The translations under genes were made by a program, and so were the position numbers. Positions 11,100 to 24,700 of a DNA stretch of 64,000 bases are shown here, piece by piece; the first letter of the stretch is position 1, and every line of letters begins with the position of its first letter. Origin of the DNA: Oryzias latipes. Taxonomy: Eukaryota; Chordata; Actinopteri; Beloniformes; Adrianichthyidae. A model generated the notes under the pieces. It was given only the letters and a program-made list of their open reading frames with translations, did not search any database and was not told the origin of the DNA. Where the stretch lies: positions 31,128,614 through 31,192,613 of the forward strand of contig NC_019867.2 of the NCBI RefSeq assembly GCF_002234675.1. The letters run 5' to 3'.

Positions 11100-12490
11100 C
11101 CGCTCTCTGAGACCTCAGAAGTTTTGAAGAAGTGTTTGAAGCTCGACCGCATCAGTCGGCAGAGGCAGCGCCGCCTTCCCTTCCTTCCCGGAAGCCCCCA
11201 CTGCCTCAGGTGAGGCGGGATGTTTGATACCTGACACCGCAGAGACCACAGAGAGATTAAAACACACCTGGAGAGCTGAGACAGGTAGAGCCGTCTGAGG
11301 AGCCGCAGCGAGCCCGTTTGAAGGTGTGTGTGGTTTCACTTCATGTGGTCTGAAAGGTCACAATAAAGATTCATTAGAGCTGAAGGTGCGTCTCTCAGGA
11401 TGTGCAGCCGTTTACAGGTGATTAAAGCTGATTTAACACGTGACGACAACAAAACAGATTCATCAGAGGAATCTCAGCCTGGGTCTGGTGGAACCGTGGA
11501 GGAGGGTTGTAACAGAAGAAAAAAGGACTAAAAGTCACTCAAAAAGTTCAAACAGAGCAAATGAAATGAGAAAAACAATGTTTTTTTTTAATTTTTAAAT
11601 TAAGGAAAGAATTAAAGGTACAAAGAGGAAACACCTGTCAGTTTGTCACTTCCTCCCAGCAAAGGTTTGTTCGCTCGGTGATGCAAGAAGAGGGTTTTGT
11701 GACTGAGTTTGCCCCCATTCTTCCACCGGCTCTGTCCCAAGACGAACTCAGGTCGACCGGCCTCGTGGAGCGGGACATCCGGCTGAAAGACCACACCCCC
11801 GCCAGGCAGAACTCGCACCGGATCCTCCAAAAAAGCCACTGCCGGTGTCGGAGGAAGAAACGGCTGCCATGCAGAAAATGTTAAGTCCATTAGTTTACCT
11901 GGAAAAAGTGCGGAACCCCCTCCCAACAAAGGCAGTTGGTAGATCCCAGGAAATAAAAGGCTGGGGGGTGGATGCTGAAGAGATACAGAGAGATGAGGAC
12001 TCCATGCCGCTGACCTCTACGCTCCCTTTAGAAGTCGTCTGCGTCCATCTTCCTCACGGACACCGACCTCTTCCTCTGCATCCATGACCCCCCCTCTTTG
12101 CTCTTCCAGGCCCCCCCTGGGTTCTCATGGTTGATGAGGCTTTGGTTTTTTCATCCGTCTTCCCTCTGCATCTCATAAATGTGCTCCCTGTATGAGGAAG
12201 TGACAAAAACCTTAAAATGGTGCAGCCTCCATCATTGACATTGACATCACTTTGAGTCTTCAGGGCGTTCAAAGGCTCGTTCTTTTTTTATTTTTTTATT
12301 GCCTTTTAAACACACAGTTGAAACATACAAGAAAAAAGCAGAAGGAGCAGCAAAATGTGGTTTACAACGTAAAACAAGTCAGCAATGCCTCGCCATTTCC
12401 AGCATCATCCATGCATAAGTCCTTATAATGTCGTTTTGTATTTAGTCCATTTATCCCATCTTTTGGGACAAAGATCTTCTTGAGTTCTTC
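11100..12490. other. Intergenic region between Dkk-like gene and slc18a1
   Basis: No convincing exon on either strand. The ORFs at 11612-11929 and 11845-12087 lack splice context and domains. From 12280 to 12490 a T-rich block resembles the 3' end of an inverted LINE ('tatcccatcttttgggacaaag'). Confidence 0.35.
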
Positions 12491-12496
12491 TCTTAT

Positions 12497-12701
12497 CCCT
12501 TGTGCTATCTTAGATGACCCCCCCCTTCCATTGAGGTGTTCTCCCTACCATGACAAAGGTGGATAAAGGTGGAAAGATTTCATGTAATCCATGGACACCA
12601 GTGAAGATCACAAATCATTGAAGAAAAAAGGTTCAGAGCACTGTCTAGTGGGTCTAGATGACCCACCTCCCAATGTTAAAGTGCCTAGGATAGAACAAGG
12701 G
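12497..12701 (+). mobile_element. TTAA MITE copy 4, flanked by TTAT on both sides
   Basis: 205 bp, CCCTTGTGCTATCTTAG to TAGGATAGAACAAGGG. The four flanking bases are TTAT at 12493-12496 and TTAT at 12702-12705, a matched but non-canonical duplication. Confidence 0.85.
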
Positions 12702-13487
12702 TTATAGGGCAATATTTCCATCACATGTATTTCCAACATGTTGTTTGTGATTTCTGGTGTTAGAAAGTCCCTGATTGTGTTTCTCCAACATTGCAGCCTC
12801 CATCTTCGTGATGAAGAGGATGTATTCTGTGTTTGTCAAAGACTCGTTTATGAGCCTACAAAAACCTTGCCTGGGACATCTGACTTTTGAAAGCTCTCAG
12901 GCCCCGCCCACCTTCTGGCCCCTGGAAGCCCTGAGGCCTCGCTGACGTTATCTCAAACCTCTCCAACGACGAGCCGGAAGGAGGGATGGACATCTGCAGC
13001 CAGAGCAGGAGGATTTGAACAGTGATCAGCAGTGATGCACGTGTGTCAAACATGACCTTTGATGACCGCCTTTCATCGTTTGTGCTCACATGTGGAGCGT
13101 GCGGGGAAACCGTGCCACGGACCCACATGGAGCGGCGGCGGCTGCAGCCGTGTCAACAGGGCAGCTGTGTGTGGAGATGTGTGTGTGTGATAAGGCCTGC
13201 AGCCTGCAGGTTGTTCCAGGACTCCAATAAAAGCAGAACAGATGCTGGCAATTACTGCAGCCCGCTGACGCACAGCAGCGCGCCCGTCTTTACCAGGACG
13301 CCCCGTTGACATCCAGCATCGGGCGCCGCACCAGGCCTCGCCCCAGCTTGGACCCCAACCCTCTTGCCCCAAAGGTTAAAAGGCGTCCCAGAAAAAAAAC
13401 ACACCGCTCTGCAGACAGGCCAGACGTCCAGCGTCTCTGCGTGGCGAGGAGACGCCCCCCCGGTCTGCCCCCTCCTCCCAGAACACA

Positions 13488-13543
13488 TATATAGATGGTC
13501 AGTGAGCAGCAGAGCAGCACAGAGCAAAGCATCTCTGCTTCAG
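13488..13543 (+). promoter_or_regulatory. slc18a1: slc18a1 TATA-like box and non-coding exon 1
   Basis: A TATATAGA box (13488-13495) is followed by a short stretch ending in the strong donor CAG|gtaagac at 13543/13544. The next in-frame exon is at 15777. A non-coding first exon of roughly 25 nt (about 13518-13543) fits. The upstream 13230-13480 is GC-rich. The transcription start is inferred from TATA spacing only. Confidence 0.5.
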
Positions 13544-15776
13544 GTAAGACCTCCTCACTGCTCCTTCAGAACCGTGTTCTGTTTCATGCTGACCTCTGTT
13601 AGGCCAAAGGTCAAAACGCTTTTCATCTCATGAGATCATTAGCGTCATGACTGCTTGTAATTAATGCTTTTAATGATTATGAATATGATGGTTTAGTCAA
13701 AACTGAATTCATTCAGTTTTAATTTTGATTTCATCACTTTGCATTTTATAAAGAACTTTATTCAATTTTTACGTATTTTTGTCAACTAAATACAAAAAAA
13801 GAGTTTCTCAAATAACTCATAGTGATCTAAGTCTATAGTATTTATAATCCTTTAATTCATTTAAAATATCAGAATCTACAGATCTCGTATATTATGCTCT
13901 GAATATAGTTACAAATATGTATTTATTTTCTATCACTTTCTAAATGAACTTTTAATCACTTTGTCTCCTTAATATTCTCCTGCTTCATAAATCTGATGTG
14001 ATAATATTAAAATGTAATTGATGTTTTATGAATATTTATTTAGGCTTTTGTGATTATTGTTATTATTATTATTATTAAATAACTGTGATTCTTTAGAACC
14101 AAATTAAAATTCTATTAAAAAATATTTTCTTTGCATTTATTTATCCTTTTTACTGATATATTTTATAGAAGCCTGTGAAATTCACTTTATACAATGTAGG
14201 TTTCAATAATATTGTTTTCATATTTAAAACATGTATTTTTTGTCATTATTAGCTCTTATAGTTTTCAATTAAATGTTTTTGTGACATTTATTTTTTATCT
14301 GACATTCAGCAGCTATTTTTAAATAAAAACAAGAACTAAAATAAGTTCCACATTTCAAACTTTGTTGGCTGCCTGTTAACGTTCAAATGGGAGGGGTTTG
14401 TCCTGAAGTGAAGACCTGGATGTCCGTGGACCGTTCCTGTTTGCAGTCATGGGTGTTTCATGTCAGACGTGAGCGTGCGGCGTGCACCCGCAGACGCTCT
14501 CACTCGTTCCAGAGCCATTTTCCATCAAACGGATGTCAGGCGAGAGAGAGGGGCGGAGCCACAGGGATGACATGGACAGAGATAAGGGTGCAGGAGGAGG
14601 TGTGTGCACGGACCATAATCCCATTAGTGAGGCAGGAGAGAGCATCTGAAGCCATCAGAGGACGCCAAAGGCTGACGTGGCGTCCTCACATCCATTTGCA
14701 AACACAAAAGTTCATTTGATTTTGATTTTTCGTCTTTTTCTGTGCAGTGACTCAGGTTTTCTCTCAGACAGAGAGGCTGAAGCTGCAGAGCTTCAACTTC
14801 ACAAACTTTCCTTTCCTAAAGCTAAAAAGGTTTCTGTTTCTGATCAGAAACTCGATTTGGGTTGATTTCCCAGATGGGAACGTTCTGCACAGCGATGCAC
14901 TTTTTAAGGGCTGATTTGAGGCAATGACAGGCAAAAGGTTGCAGGTTTGGTTCCACCGGGTGCTGAAGTGCCCTTGGGCAAGACGCTGAACTGGTCTAGT
15001 TAGTGCTTGTGTGGCGGCTCTGCCTGTGTGTGAATATTAAAGTGCTATTGAAGCATACGTGCACGTCATTTCCCGTTAAAGCACAGGAGTCTTTACAATG
15101 CCACTTTATGTTGGAACGGGTTAAGATAAGTTAAGTTTGAAAGCAAAAGATGCCGGAGTGACTTACAAAATAACTTCCAGATGCCATCTAAATGATTAAA
15201 ATCATGAACCACTTTGTAGTTTTGAAGCAGGCAGAAAACACCGGAAATCATGTAAGTTTCACAAAGAAGAAAAATGTATAAATAATCGTTTTCACACGTT
15301 AAATATTAAGAATCTGGTTCTAAGAGTGACAGTATGGAAGCACTGAAGCTGATCTGTGAATCAAAAGCAAAAATGCAGTCGTAGGTTTATTTATATTTAA
15401 TATTTTTGATTTAAAAAGTGGAAATAATAATAAGGAAAGGGAAAAAGTCTCAGTCGGTGATATCTATTTCTTTATTTTCCATATTGTTACATTTTTTGTT
15501 ACATGTTCTTCATTGATATTGCCTAAAAGAATATTAAAAAAATTCCCTTTCAGCTTTGATGACAACCGTCTGCTTTGACCCGGTGATGCATGTGGATGTG
15601 GAGCAGCTCCATCTTCATTCCTTTCCGTCTGATACGTGATATAATAGCAGCCTCCCGTGTAGTTTAATCAACGATAACACGTGAAACGAAGGAGCGGCTG
15701 TTCTCCAGGGTTTGTTTCATTTCCGTGCAGACAGGAGGTCCTGACGTGGACGGCTCTTCCTTCTGCTTCTCTGCAG
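13544..15776 (+). other. slc18a1 intron 1
   Basis: From 13640 to 14340 this is strongly AT-rich with no reading frame. A tRNA-SINE remnant lies at 14925-15070. Nothing else is recognisable. Confidence 0.45.
14925..15070 (+). mobile_element. tRNA-derived SINE remnant
   Basis: Contains a B-box-like 'ggttgcaggtttggttcc' followed by 'gaagtgcccttgggcaagac', a phrase typical of fish tRNA-derived SINEs. The related copy at 46145-46335 shares 'cccttgggcaagacactgaac'. Confidence 0.5.
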
Positions 15777-15778
15777 AC

Positions 15779-18700
15779 ATGGCCTGGCTCCGTCAGAGCA
15801 GAGCTTCTCCCAGACTGGTCCTGGTGGTGGTGTGTGTGGCTCTGCTGCTCGACAACATGCTGCTCACCGTGGTCGGTGAGTGCTGATGTGCTTCTCTGGA
15901 ACCTGCTGAGCAGTGAGCTCTGATTGGAATCTGTCAATTAACACCAATTGGTTTTTTTTAGGGGAAAAACTGTCCAAAAAAAATCTTATTCAAAGCAGAT
16001 TCATAGGATTTTACTGTGAAGAATGACAAAGGAACGACTAATGGCTCCAACACCTTTAATTTTTATTCATCATGAGAAATATTTGAGATATGTCATTTTC
16101 TATCGTCTGAATGATGACAGGAACCAGGGATTAAACAATCCTGTGAAATTCAAGTTAAGATTAGGAAACAAGATGGAGCAGACTTCAACAGACATGTGGG
16201 TGAAGGAAACAGAGAGGATGAGGAAGTGATGGAGGAGTTTGGTGTTCAGGAAGGGATGCAGAAGGACAGATGGTGGCGGACTTTGCTAAAAGACTGGAAA
16301 CGTCAGTGGTGAAGACATTTTTCCAGAAAGGAGAGGAGCGCAAAAGAATGGAGTGATGAGATGACAGGTTCATTTTATCTTGTTTTGACGTAATCTGACA
16401 GAGATGGGAGACTGAGGAGAGTTCAGTTGTGAGGATGACTCTGGTGGTGAGGAGGATGAAGACAACAAGGTGGTGGAAGTTGAAGGGGTGTGGCTTTTGT
16501 GGAGGAGATAAAGCAGATGTTGGGAGATCGTGAGGTTCTTCCGGATGACTGGACAGCTACAGTGGAGGCTGGGAAGACGGTCCTTGGTGTCCCATCCGGA
16601 CGGAGGAAAGCAGATCAGGAGACTTGGTGATGGAATGAAGAAGTTCAGGAGTGTGATAAGAGGAAAAAATGGATGAGAAAAAGCGGAACACGGAGAGAAC
16701 AGACGGCAGGTGTTCAGAGAGAGGCTACAGACGGTGAAGGTGGCAAACGCCAAACTAAGGACGGATGAGAACTTAAGTTGGAAACAAAGGAAGGAGAGGC
16801 AGATCTGTACAGGACAGAATAACAGAGAGAGAAGGATGAGCAGCAGGTTAAGAGGACAGTAATGAGGATGGATGGATCATGAACGTTTTCACCGTGCACT
16901 CTTGCTGTTTCTTTATCTCCTCTTCATGACGAAACCCTCATTGATAAAAACATCAGATCCGTTCAGTGTGTGTTACAGAAACAGAAAAGCTGTGTCCTGA
17001 TGACACTGATCTGATCTGTGTCTCTTTGCACAAACCCATTGACCCTAGAAGACAAGTGGACCGAGCGAGTGTGACATCACCAGTAGAAAATGAATCTTAC
17101 TTCCAATGAAATGACGTCAATTCAGTCGCCATTTTTTCCCAATAGAGATGCGGCCATGTTGGAGCCAGACGACGTCAGTAAGCAGTGATCAGTCCGAGTC
17201 CGTCTGATTCCTCATTTTTACGGAACCACTCTCACCAATCAGGAGTGAGCTTGTTGGAAGTCCACTCCCCTTCCGCTTGAAAGCAGACTCAGGAGAATCT
17301 GTCAATCAAACCTTTTCAACATTGGACTGGAGCAATCAGTTTTAGTCAGTTTTTACAGTATACCTTAAATAACTACAGAAAATATTTTGAAAAGTGAGAA
17401 AAGTTATGGTCTTTATTTGAGATTTTCACAGATGTATCAGGACTGAACCACGTTAAAACCACGGAAGAAGTACCAACGTATAATATGAACTGTGTGATTA
17501 TTGTGCTGTTTATCTGCAATTCATTCGTGATTCGTGCATCAATTACATAACTGTAACGTGATCTGTGCGGCGTAAACATGATCTAAAAGTTACACATCGG
17601 TGGTTCATACATGAAAAGTCTGTTAGACAAACGTGGAACGGTCGTGGAAAGACACAATTGCGTGAAATTTACGTAATAATTGTGTATAAACGACATAAAA
17701 TACGCATAACAGCGTAATTCTCAACTGACCCAAAATTCTGAACAGCTCAAAGCCAAATTCACGTAAAGACCCGTTGGCTGAAACCCTCAATGGACAGCTG
17801 TGCACATCGACCAGTGACGTGTGATCAGGTGAGGCAAGTGAGGCTCGGCCTCACCTGTCATTGTGATAAAATAGAAAGATGTACAGTAACCCTTGTGCTA
17901 TCCTAGGCACTTTAACATTGGGAGTTGGGTCACTGACATCGACGAATGACAAACGCAAGAAAAACGTATGAATCATATCACACGTGTATCAGGAAAGAGT
18001 GAAATTTAAAAGACTTCTGGGAAATTTCTAGGGCACTTGATTTTGGAATTGTAGATTCGGACAGCACTACAAAATGGCGAACGCACTAAATACTGTACTA
18101 CATAACACACTATATAGTGCACTATGTAGTGTGTAGTGAAGGAATTTGGACACAGCCTAAATCGTCCTTGGTGTGGTTGTGTGACCTCAGGATTAATCAG
18201 GTGACTCTCCGGGGTGCAGTAGCTGGGTTTGGCTCCAACCCTGTGACCCTGAACAGGAACAAGCAGGTCTAACATATTGCATACTGTCAGTGTGAATTTG
18301 ATAATATAGCACATTTTAAAACCAACCTTCCATTTTTCCCCAAGACTTGAATCTGAATGGTGGAAACGGGAATGTTGTCTTTTATCCAGCTACAGTCTTT
18401 CTTCTCTGACGAAACGAAACCTTGAGGTCAACGCTGTCGTCTGCGTTTAGACTCAGCCATACGGAGGAGATGCAAACATGCACACATGTACTCCTCTGTC
18501 CTCCAGAGACCTGCTCCTCACTTTAGCTCAGCTCGTCTCAAACTAGAACCACAGGAATCGAGTTCTCCCCATCATTTCCTGCATTTCTGCTTCTGTGAAA
18601 ACTTTCTGTTTCTTTAAAGGGTTGATGGTTTACAGGTCCTCACATGACGACAAGAACAGGTGCACACGCTCTTCTCTTGCCCTCCTAACCCTGAACTTTA

Positions 18701-21700
18701 AATCTGACTCTCAGTTCAGTGTTGTCTCCTTCTGTTTCTTCTCAGATAAACGCTCCTGCTTCCTCTGCCTCTTCTGCTCTTCTATCTTTAGATCTTTTTG
18801 CCTGCAGCTGCTGCTTTCCAGCAGATTTACCTTTTTATGTTTAACACCTTCAGTTTCTCATGTTACTGAAGCAAAACTGTAAATGTTTGCTGTATTTTTG
18901 TCCACACTTCCACGGATCTGCAGTGAATACAGATGTTTACTTTAAACTATGAAACAGGAGAGCAAAAAACTGAGAAAAAACATCAACTGTTGGCGTTTAA
19001 CATACATTCAAGAGTTTCTGTACTTTCAGTGTTAGCAGTACGCTGTAAGCATTTATAAGCGTTAGTTTTGTTTTTTTTAAACCCATACATTTCTAATTAC
19101 AAGACAAATTTCTGTCAAAATCTCTGGTAATTTTTTCGATGTAACATGTTATGTTAAGACTTTATCCAGTATCTATGAGGAAAAGGTTCAGAGTCTTACA
19201 AAGTAACAGAACAGATCAATTGTAGCTGAGTTCATCTAAAGTAGTCAGTGGTCTCCATCTCAAATTCTCAAAGCGTCATTTGGCTTTTTAATGTCAAAGG
19301 TCAAAAAACAGCACAGTCTGCGCTGGTGCTAATTTCCTGGACCTTACAAAGGGCTTTGATTTAGTAGACCATCACCTGCTTTTAGACAAATTGATTGCTA
19401 TTGGTCTTGCTACTTCCTTCCTCCTGTGGTTCAATTCCTACCTTCACCAACGTAAGCAATGTGTGTCACATAGGGGGAGTCAGTCAAACTATATTGGAAT
19501 AAATAAAGGAATCCTGCAAGGTTCTTTTCTTGAGCCTTTATTATTTTCTTTATTTATTAACCAACAAAGTGCTGCTCAAAATTTAATGTTCATCTTTATG
19601 CGGATGACACCATAATACTCTGTCCCAAACCAAGTATTTTAGACATCAACATTACGTAACAGAAAGATCCTAGTTCTATACAAAATGGATGTCATTCAAC
19701 AAGTTAGTTTTATAAAGAACAAGATCCTACTCTACGCTATTCCAGAAACAAACATGAATGCTGACAAAACAACATTAAAGCTGCATTTTTGAGATTCCTG
19801 TCCACTTAAGCAAACTGAGACATTTGAATATCTTGGTGTTTGGCTAGAAACTGATTTATCTTTTAAAACTCATATTCAGTCTGAGGAACGGCTGAAGAAG
19901 AAGGAGATCAAACAGATCGAGGTCATGGATTGGTCCAGCCAGTCTCTGGACCTCAGTTCTATAGAAAACCTCTGGAGAGAACTGAAGCTCAGAGTTGCTA
20001 AGCAACAGCCACCAAATCTGAATGATTTACAAATCATTTGTAAAGAAGAGCGGACCAGAAATCCTCCGATTTGTGCAGAAACCTGATCATCAACTACAAG
20101 AAACCTCTGACCTCTGTGCTTGATAAGAAATGAAATCTATGAAATGCAAAATGGGGTCAAAGACTTATTTCCTTTACTGTAGCTGCTGACAGAACAAAGT
20201 GAATCCCTTCTCCTTCTTTAGTGCCGATCATCCCAACATTCCTCTACGCCATGGAGCATCCCAGTCCAGAACCACAGACCTCAGAGCGCCCCTCCCCCAC
20301 GCCACCGTCTGCACAGACAGTACCGAGGCTGTCCTCCTCCACCTTTTCTCCTCTGGTATCTTTGTTTGATAACTCCACCTTCAGCCTGCAGCAGGTCCAG
20401 CCCGAAGCGCCCAGAAACCCAAATCCTACCCCGCCACAGCTCATCAACGAGACCGCCAACGCCTCGGTGGGTGGGGCGTCGTCCTCAGCACTGATTCCCT
20501 TTTTTTCTCATCACCCGGTGGATCTTCTTTCTCCTTTCATCCTCACCTTCACCTCTTTCCTTTCATGATCCATTCTCATATTTTTTCATCAACTCTTCCT
20601 CACTTTGTGTCCCGTCGTCTTTTTTTCCTCTTAAGTTCTATTGATAATTGTCTCGTTTTCCTTTTCTTTCTGTCTGCTCTTTCATTAAAAATGTTTTGAT
20701 CGTGCTTCTATGACTTTGTTTCTTTCTGGATTGAACCCTCTTTTCTTACTTCCTCCTGTCCCTCCATTCCCTCTTCTTTCCCGTCGTCTCCTGCAGGAGT
20801 CCTCCTGTCTCCAGGACAGCGTCTTTCTGGAGGAGGAAAACGTTCATGTGGGTTTGCTGTTCGCCTCCAAAGCTCTCATCCAGCTGCTTGTCAACCCGTT
20901 TGTGGGTCCGCTCACCAACAGGTATCCCGGTGTCGTTGGACCGAACCACTGCAGAGCTTCACTTACAGCAGAACCACGGATGTTTCTCCCTAAACATGTC
21001 ACCTTCTGTCTGCAGGGTCGGCTATCACATCCCCATGTTTGCAGGCTTCATCATCATGTTTGTGTCCACCATCAGTAAGTGGGTGTCCTCTCCTGGGGGG
21101 TGGTTCCGGACCGGACCGTGCCTGACTGTGTTTGTGTCAGTGTTTGCCTTCTCAGGGACCTACGCTCTGCTGTTCTTCGCTCGATCTCTGCAGGGAATCG
21201 GCTCGTCCTTCTCATCGGTGGCAGGTCCACACCTCTACACACCTGTAACATCTGATCCAGATAACCTGCAAGCCCTTCCTCTAAGAGCTTTGACTAAAGA
21301 AACTGTTCTTTAGAGTTTCACCCAAAAAATCAAGAGCCTTTGCTTCAGCCTCCAGAGAGGATCCATCTCTTTTTCCACTTTTAGGCTGTATTCAGACTGG
21401 ACACAGTTGGTTTGCCTAAAGTGAACCAGAGTTAGTTTTTCCTGATATTCTGCAATACATTTTCAGTCTAAATGGACCCAAGCAGACTTTGGTCCGTGAC
21501 CAGGACCCGCTCTCAGACCCATCTTTGGAGGTGGTCTTGGTTCGTTTCCTGTTGGACTGAGCTTCGGTTCGCTCTGAGTTTCCTCAGTCTCAATCTATAC
21601 GTCATAAACACTTATCACTGACCTTTTTAGCCGTCGTCCCCTCAGTCACCGCCGTGCAGCACGACTCCATGAGTAAAAAGTGTCGTACCTGACGTTGATA

Positions 21701-24700
21701 CAGACGTTCAAAACTGGTCGGCAAACATATAAAGTTTGAATCAGTGAATTTTCCTGACAAGGACTGCAAAGCGCAGGACCTCCATCATTTTTGCCTCTCG
21801 TTGCTTTTCCCCGCCCTCGTAATTCCTGGCCAATGGCTGAAGAGGTCTTCAGTCATGTGGTTTTGTGTACAAGCTTTGGTCAAGAACAGAAATGTCCGGT
21901 AGACAGAAGTCTGAATACAGACCACACACAAGGTTCAGGACTCGATCCGGATCAAATTAAACAGACTTGGTCCGGACCAACAAACTTTTCTAGTCTGAAT
22001 ACATATAAGCCTGATAAAAAAGAAGAAATAACTGCAAAGTGGGATTTCTGACAGCTTTCCATGACCTAAGAGAACAAATCTATGTTCAGTCTGTGAGTTG
22101 ATGTAACGGTAAATAACAACCAGACCTGCGGTCCCTGACTGTGCAGGACTGGGCATGCTCGCCAGCGTCTACACCAACGATGAGGAGAGGGGCATCGCCA
22201 TGGGGATCGCTTTGGGAGGCCTGGCCATGGGGGTTCTGAGTGAGACGCCTCTGTGTTTGTGACGTTCTGTCCCGACCTGCATGAAGCAAAACCGAGCTGA
22301 GCTAAAGCTAAACGTCTCATCTGGATTTGTTGGAGTTTGCGACAGAAAAATGTCACGAAACGCCTAAAGAAACTAAATAGGTTCATTGTTTAAAGTCTGT
22401 ATAAAATCATCTTTATTACGGGATTTTTTTTGCAGATTTTGTAACTTAAGTTGAATTTTCAGTCTAAAGGTTTGAATCTGCATTAATTTTATGTGTTCAG
22501 TTAACTTCTTCCCTTTAATAACTTTTTTAATCTTTATTCTTCTACAAGTAGAAAGACATATCTATTTATCTTACTCTTCTAAGTCTTTTCTCTTCAGTGT
22601 TTTTGAATCCAACTCTTTATTTGACCTTTTCCACGGCTGTTACTGTTTGTCAAGTGGAACCAGCGTGTTTCTGGTCTTTAATGACCATGAACCAAAGATA
22701 ATTTCCCTCCTTGACATCCAGTATTTAGACATCCATCATTCCATTCCATTCTGTCCTTTCTGTCGCGTCTTGTTGCAGTTGGAGCGCCGTTCGGGAGCGT
22801 GATGTACGACTTTGTGGGAAAGAGAGCCCCCTTCCTGATCCTGGCCCTTCTGGCTGTGTTTGATGGAGGTAAGAAGGTGGAGCCCCCTGCAGGTCAAAGA
22901 TGAAACAACTGCCAGCTGTCAGATCCCAAGCATGTTGACATCTTGAAGCCAGAAGCATCAAATGTTGTAGTTCCACTAAAATCCACTAGAGGCTGGCTCA
23001 AAGATGAAGTTACTGTATTTTCCTTCAATGTCTATCTTAATAGGATAACTTTAAACGTTACTCATAAAATAAACCTTTTGATGTTGTGGTTTCTGAAGCT
23101 TTTGAACACCCAGTCTATAATTTATGTATGTATTAAGTAATATGAATTTTGTGAGAGCTTAGATTTTCACACATTTGGAGACTCGGTTTATCAGTTGGTA
23201 GGTAGGTGAACCCAATAAAGCTTCAAACTTTGCTTGGTCCCACCCCCACGTTGTTTTCAGAATGTCAGTGAGGTGGGCGGAGCAAACTCTGGTCAAAAGG
23301 CCCCTCCCACACTAGATGATCTCAGGGATCATGATGATGTCTTCTTGATGTCTTTGTGTCTGTGTCTGGTTTTTGTGCTGCAGCCCTGCAGTTGTGTATC
23401 CTGCAGCCGTCAAAAATCTGTCCTGGGGTGAGTCCACTTCAAAACACCTACTGTCAGTGCGTGATCTTTACTCTGCTACACTGGTCCCTCCCTAAATCAC
23501 GGTTCACCTTTCACGGTCTCACTGTTTCACAGATTTTTTTGGTGCAAATGTGGAAGATGTTTTGTTTTCATTTTTTGCCTTTGCAGCGCATTGTGTTTTG
23601 CATTCTGATTGGCTGTCAACCTTGTCAATCAATGTCCTCCGTGCCGTTTCTTCTGTCCAGAATGCATTGAGCTTTCAGAGTCTACATCCATTTCTTAGTT
23701 GCAAGTTTTTTTTCTAATACTTTGCTTTTTTTTCCTGCCAGAGTTAGAACTTTTGAGGGTGTTCAAAGTTCCACTCCGATCATCTTTTGATCCGTTTTCA
23801 AAGCGTTCACAGTGGTTTTTGAATTAGTATGATGCCATTTTTAGCCCAAATGAAAGAACCCATGTCGTTTTCTAGGACATAGTTTCTGCAGAGCAGCAGG
23901 AGTTCATCAGAAATTCACCTCTGAATTTGGCCGGGACCATTGGCTGGAGTAACCCTGCCACCCTTCCCCCCTCATTCATTCCACTCTTCCCTGCTAGCTT
24001 ACAGCCCCTCGTAACCCCAACCTAGCATCGGTGGTGCAACAAGAATGGCGAGCGACATCGTAGCTTTCCAGACGTAGTTTAGATCCAGATTCCAGCTCAG
24101 AAGAGGGAAACAAAGACGTTCACGGATCTATTTTTCTGACAGTGGATGATCAGAATGGAGCAGAGCAGGGAGCTTGTTTCCCGCCGATTGTCAGTCCTCC
24201 ATTCCAAATACAATCTTTTTCACATGGCTTTCTTTTCATCTGCTCCTGATTCACAACGATTTGAATAAAAAATACACAGAAATGCAATTTTAATCTTCAT
24301 TTTCTTTTCATATGTCCTCCATCGTGAGAAAAATGCAACAAAAACATGTTAAAAACACCAGAAACAGCATTTTCGTTGGAGTGGGAAAAGTGTGAAAATG
24401 TTCATGTCTGTCTGAGAAAAATGTATCAAGTGTGCAGTGAGGAGGCACTTCCTGGATTTCACCTGTTGTGGGCTAATATTAGAACATACCTGCGATAAAT
24501 GAGGGAACACTGAACTGTTATCTTTTTTTTAATCACATTTTAAACTTTAAAACCAGGTATAAATTTTATTGATTTCATTTTCAATGAGCTAAAACAAAGA
24601 AACGTAATTTAGAAGTTTTCAGATTTAACTTTTAAGATGTTAAAACTCCACAAAAGACAGTTTAAAAAGGCTTACTGTTAGATTTTCTTCAGTTTCCCTC

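Noticed and set aside
16370-16899. Ser/Pro/His-rich minus-strand ORFs
   Set aside because: They are antisense to an RTE-type LINE fragment and show no independent features.
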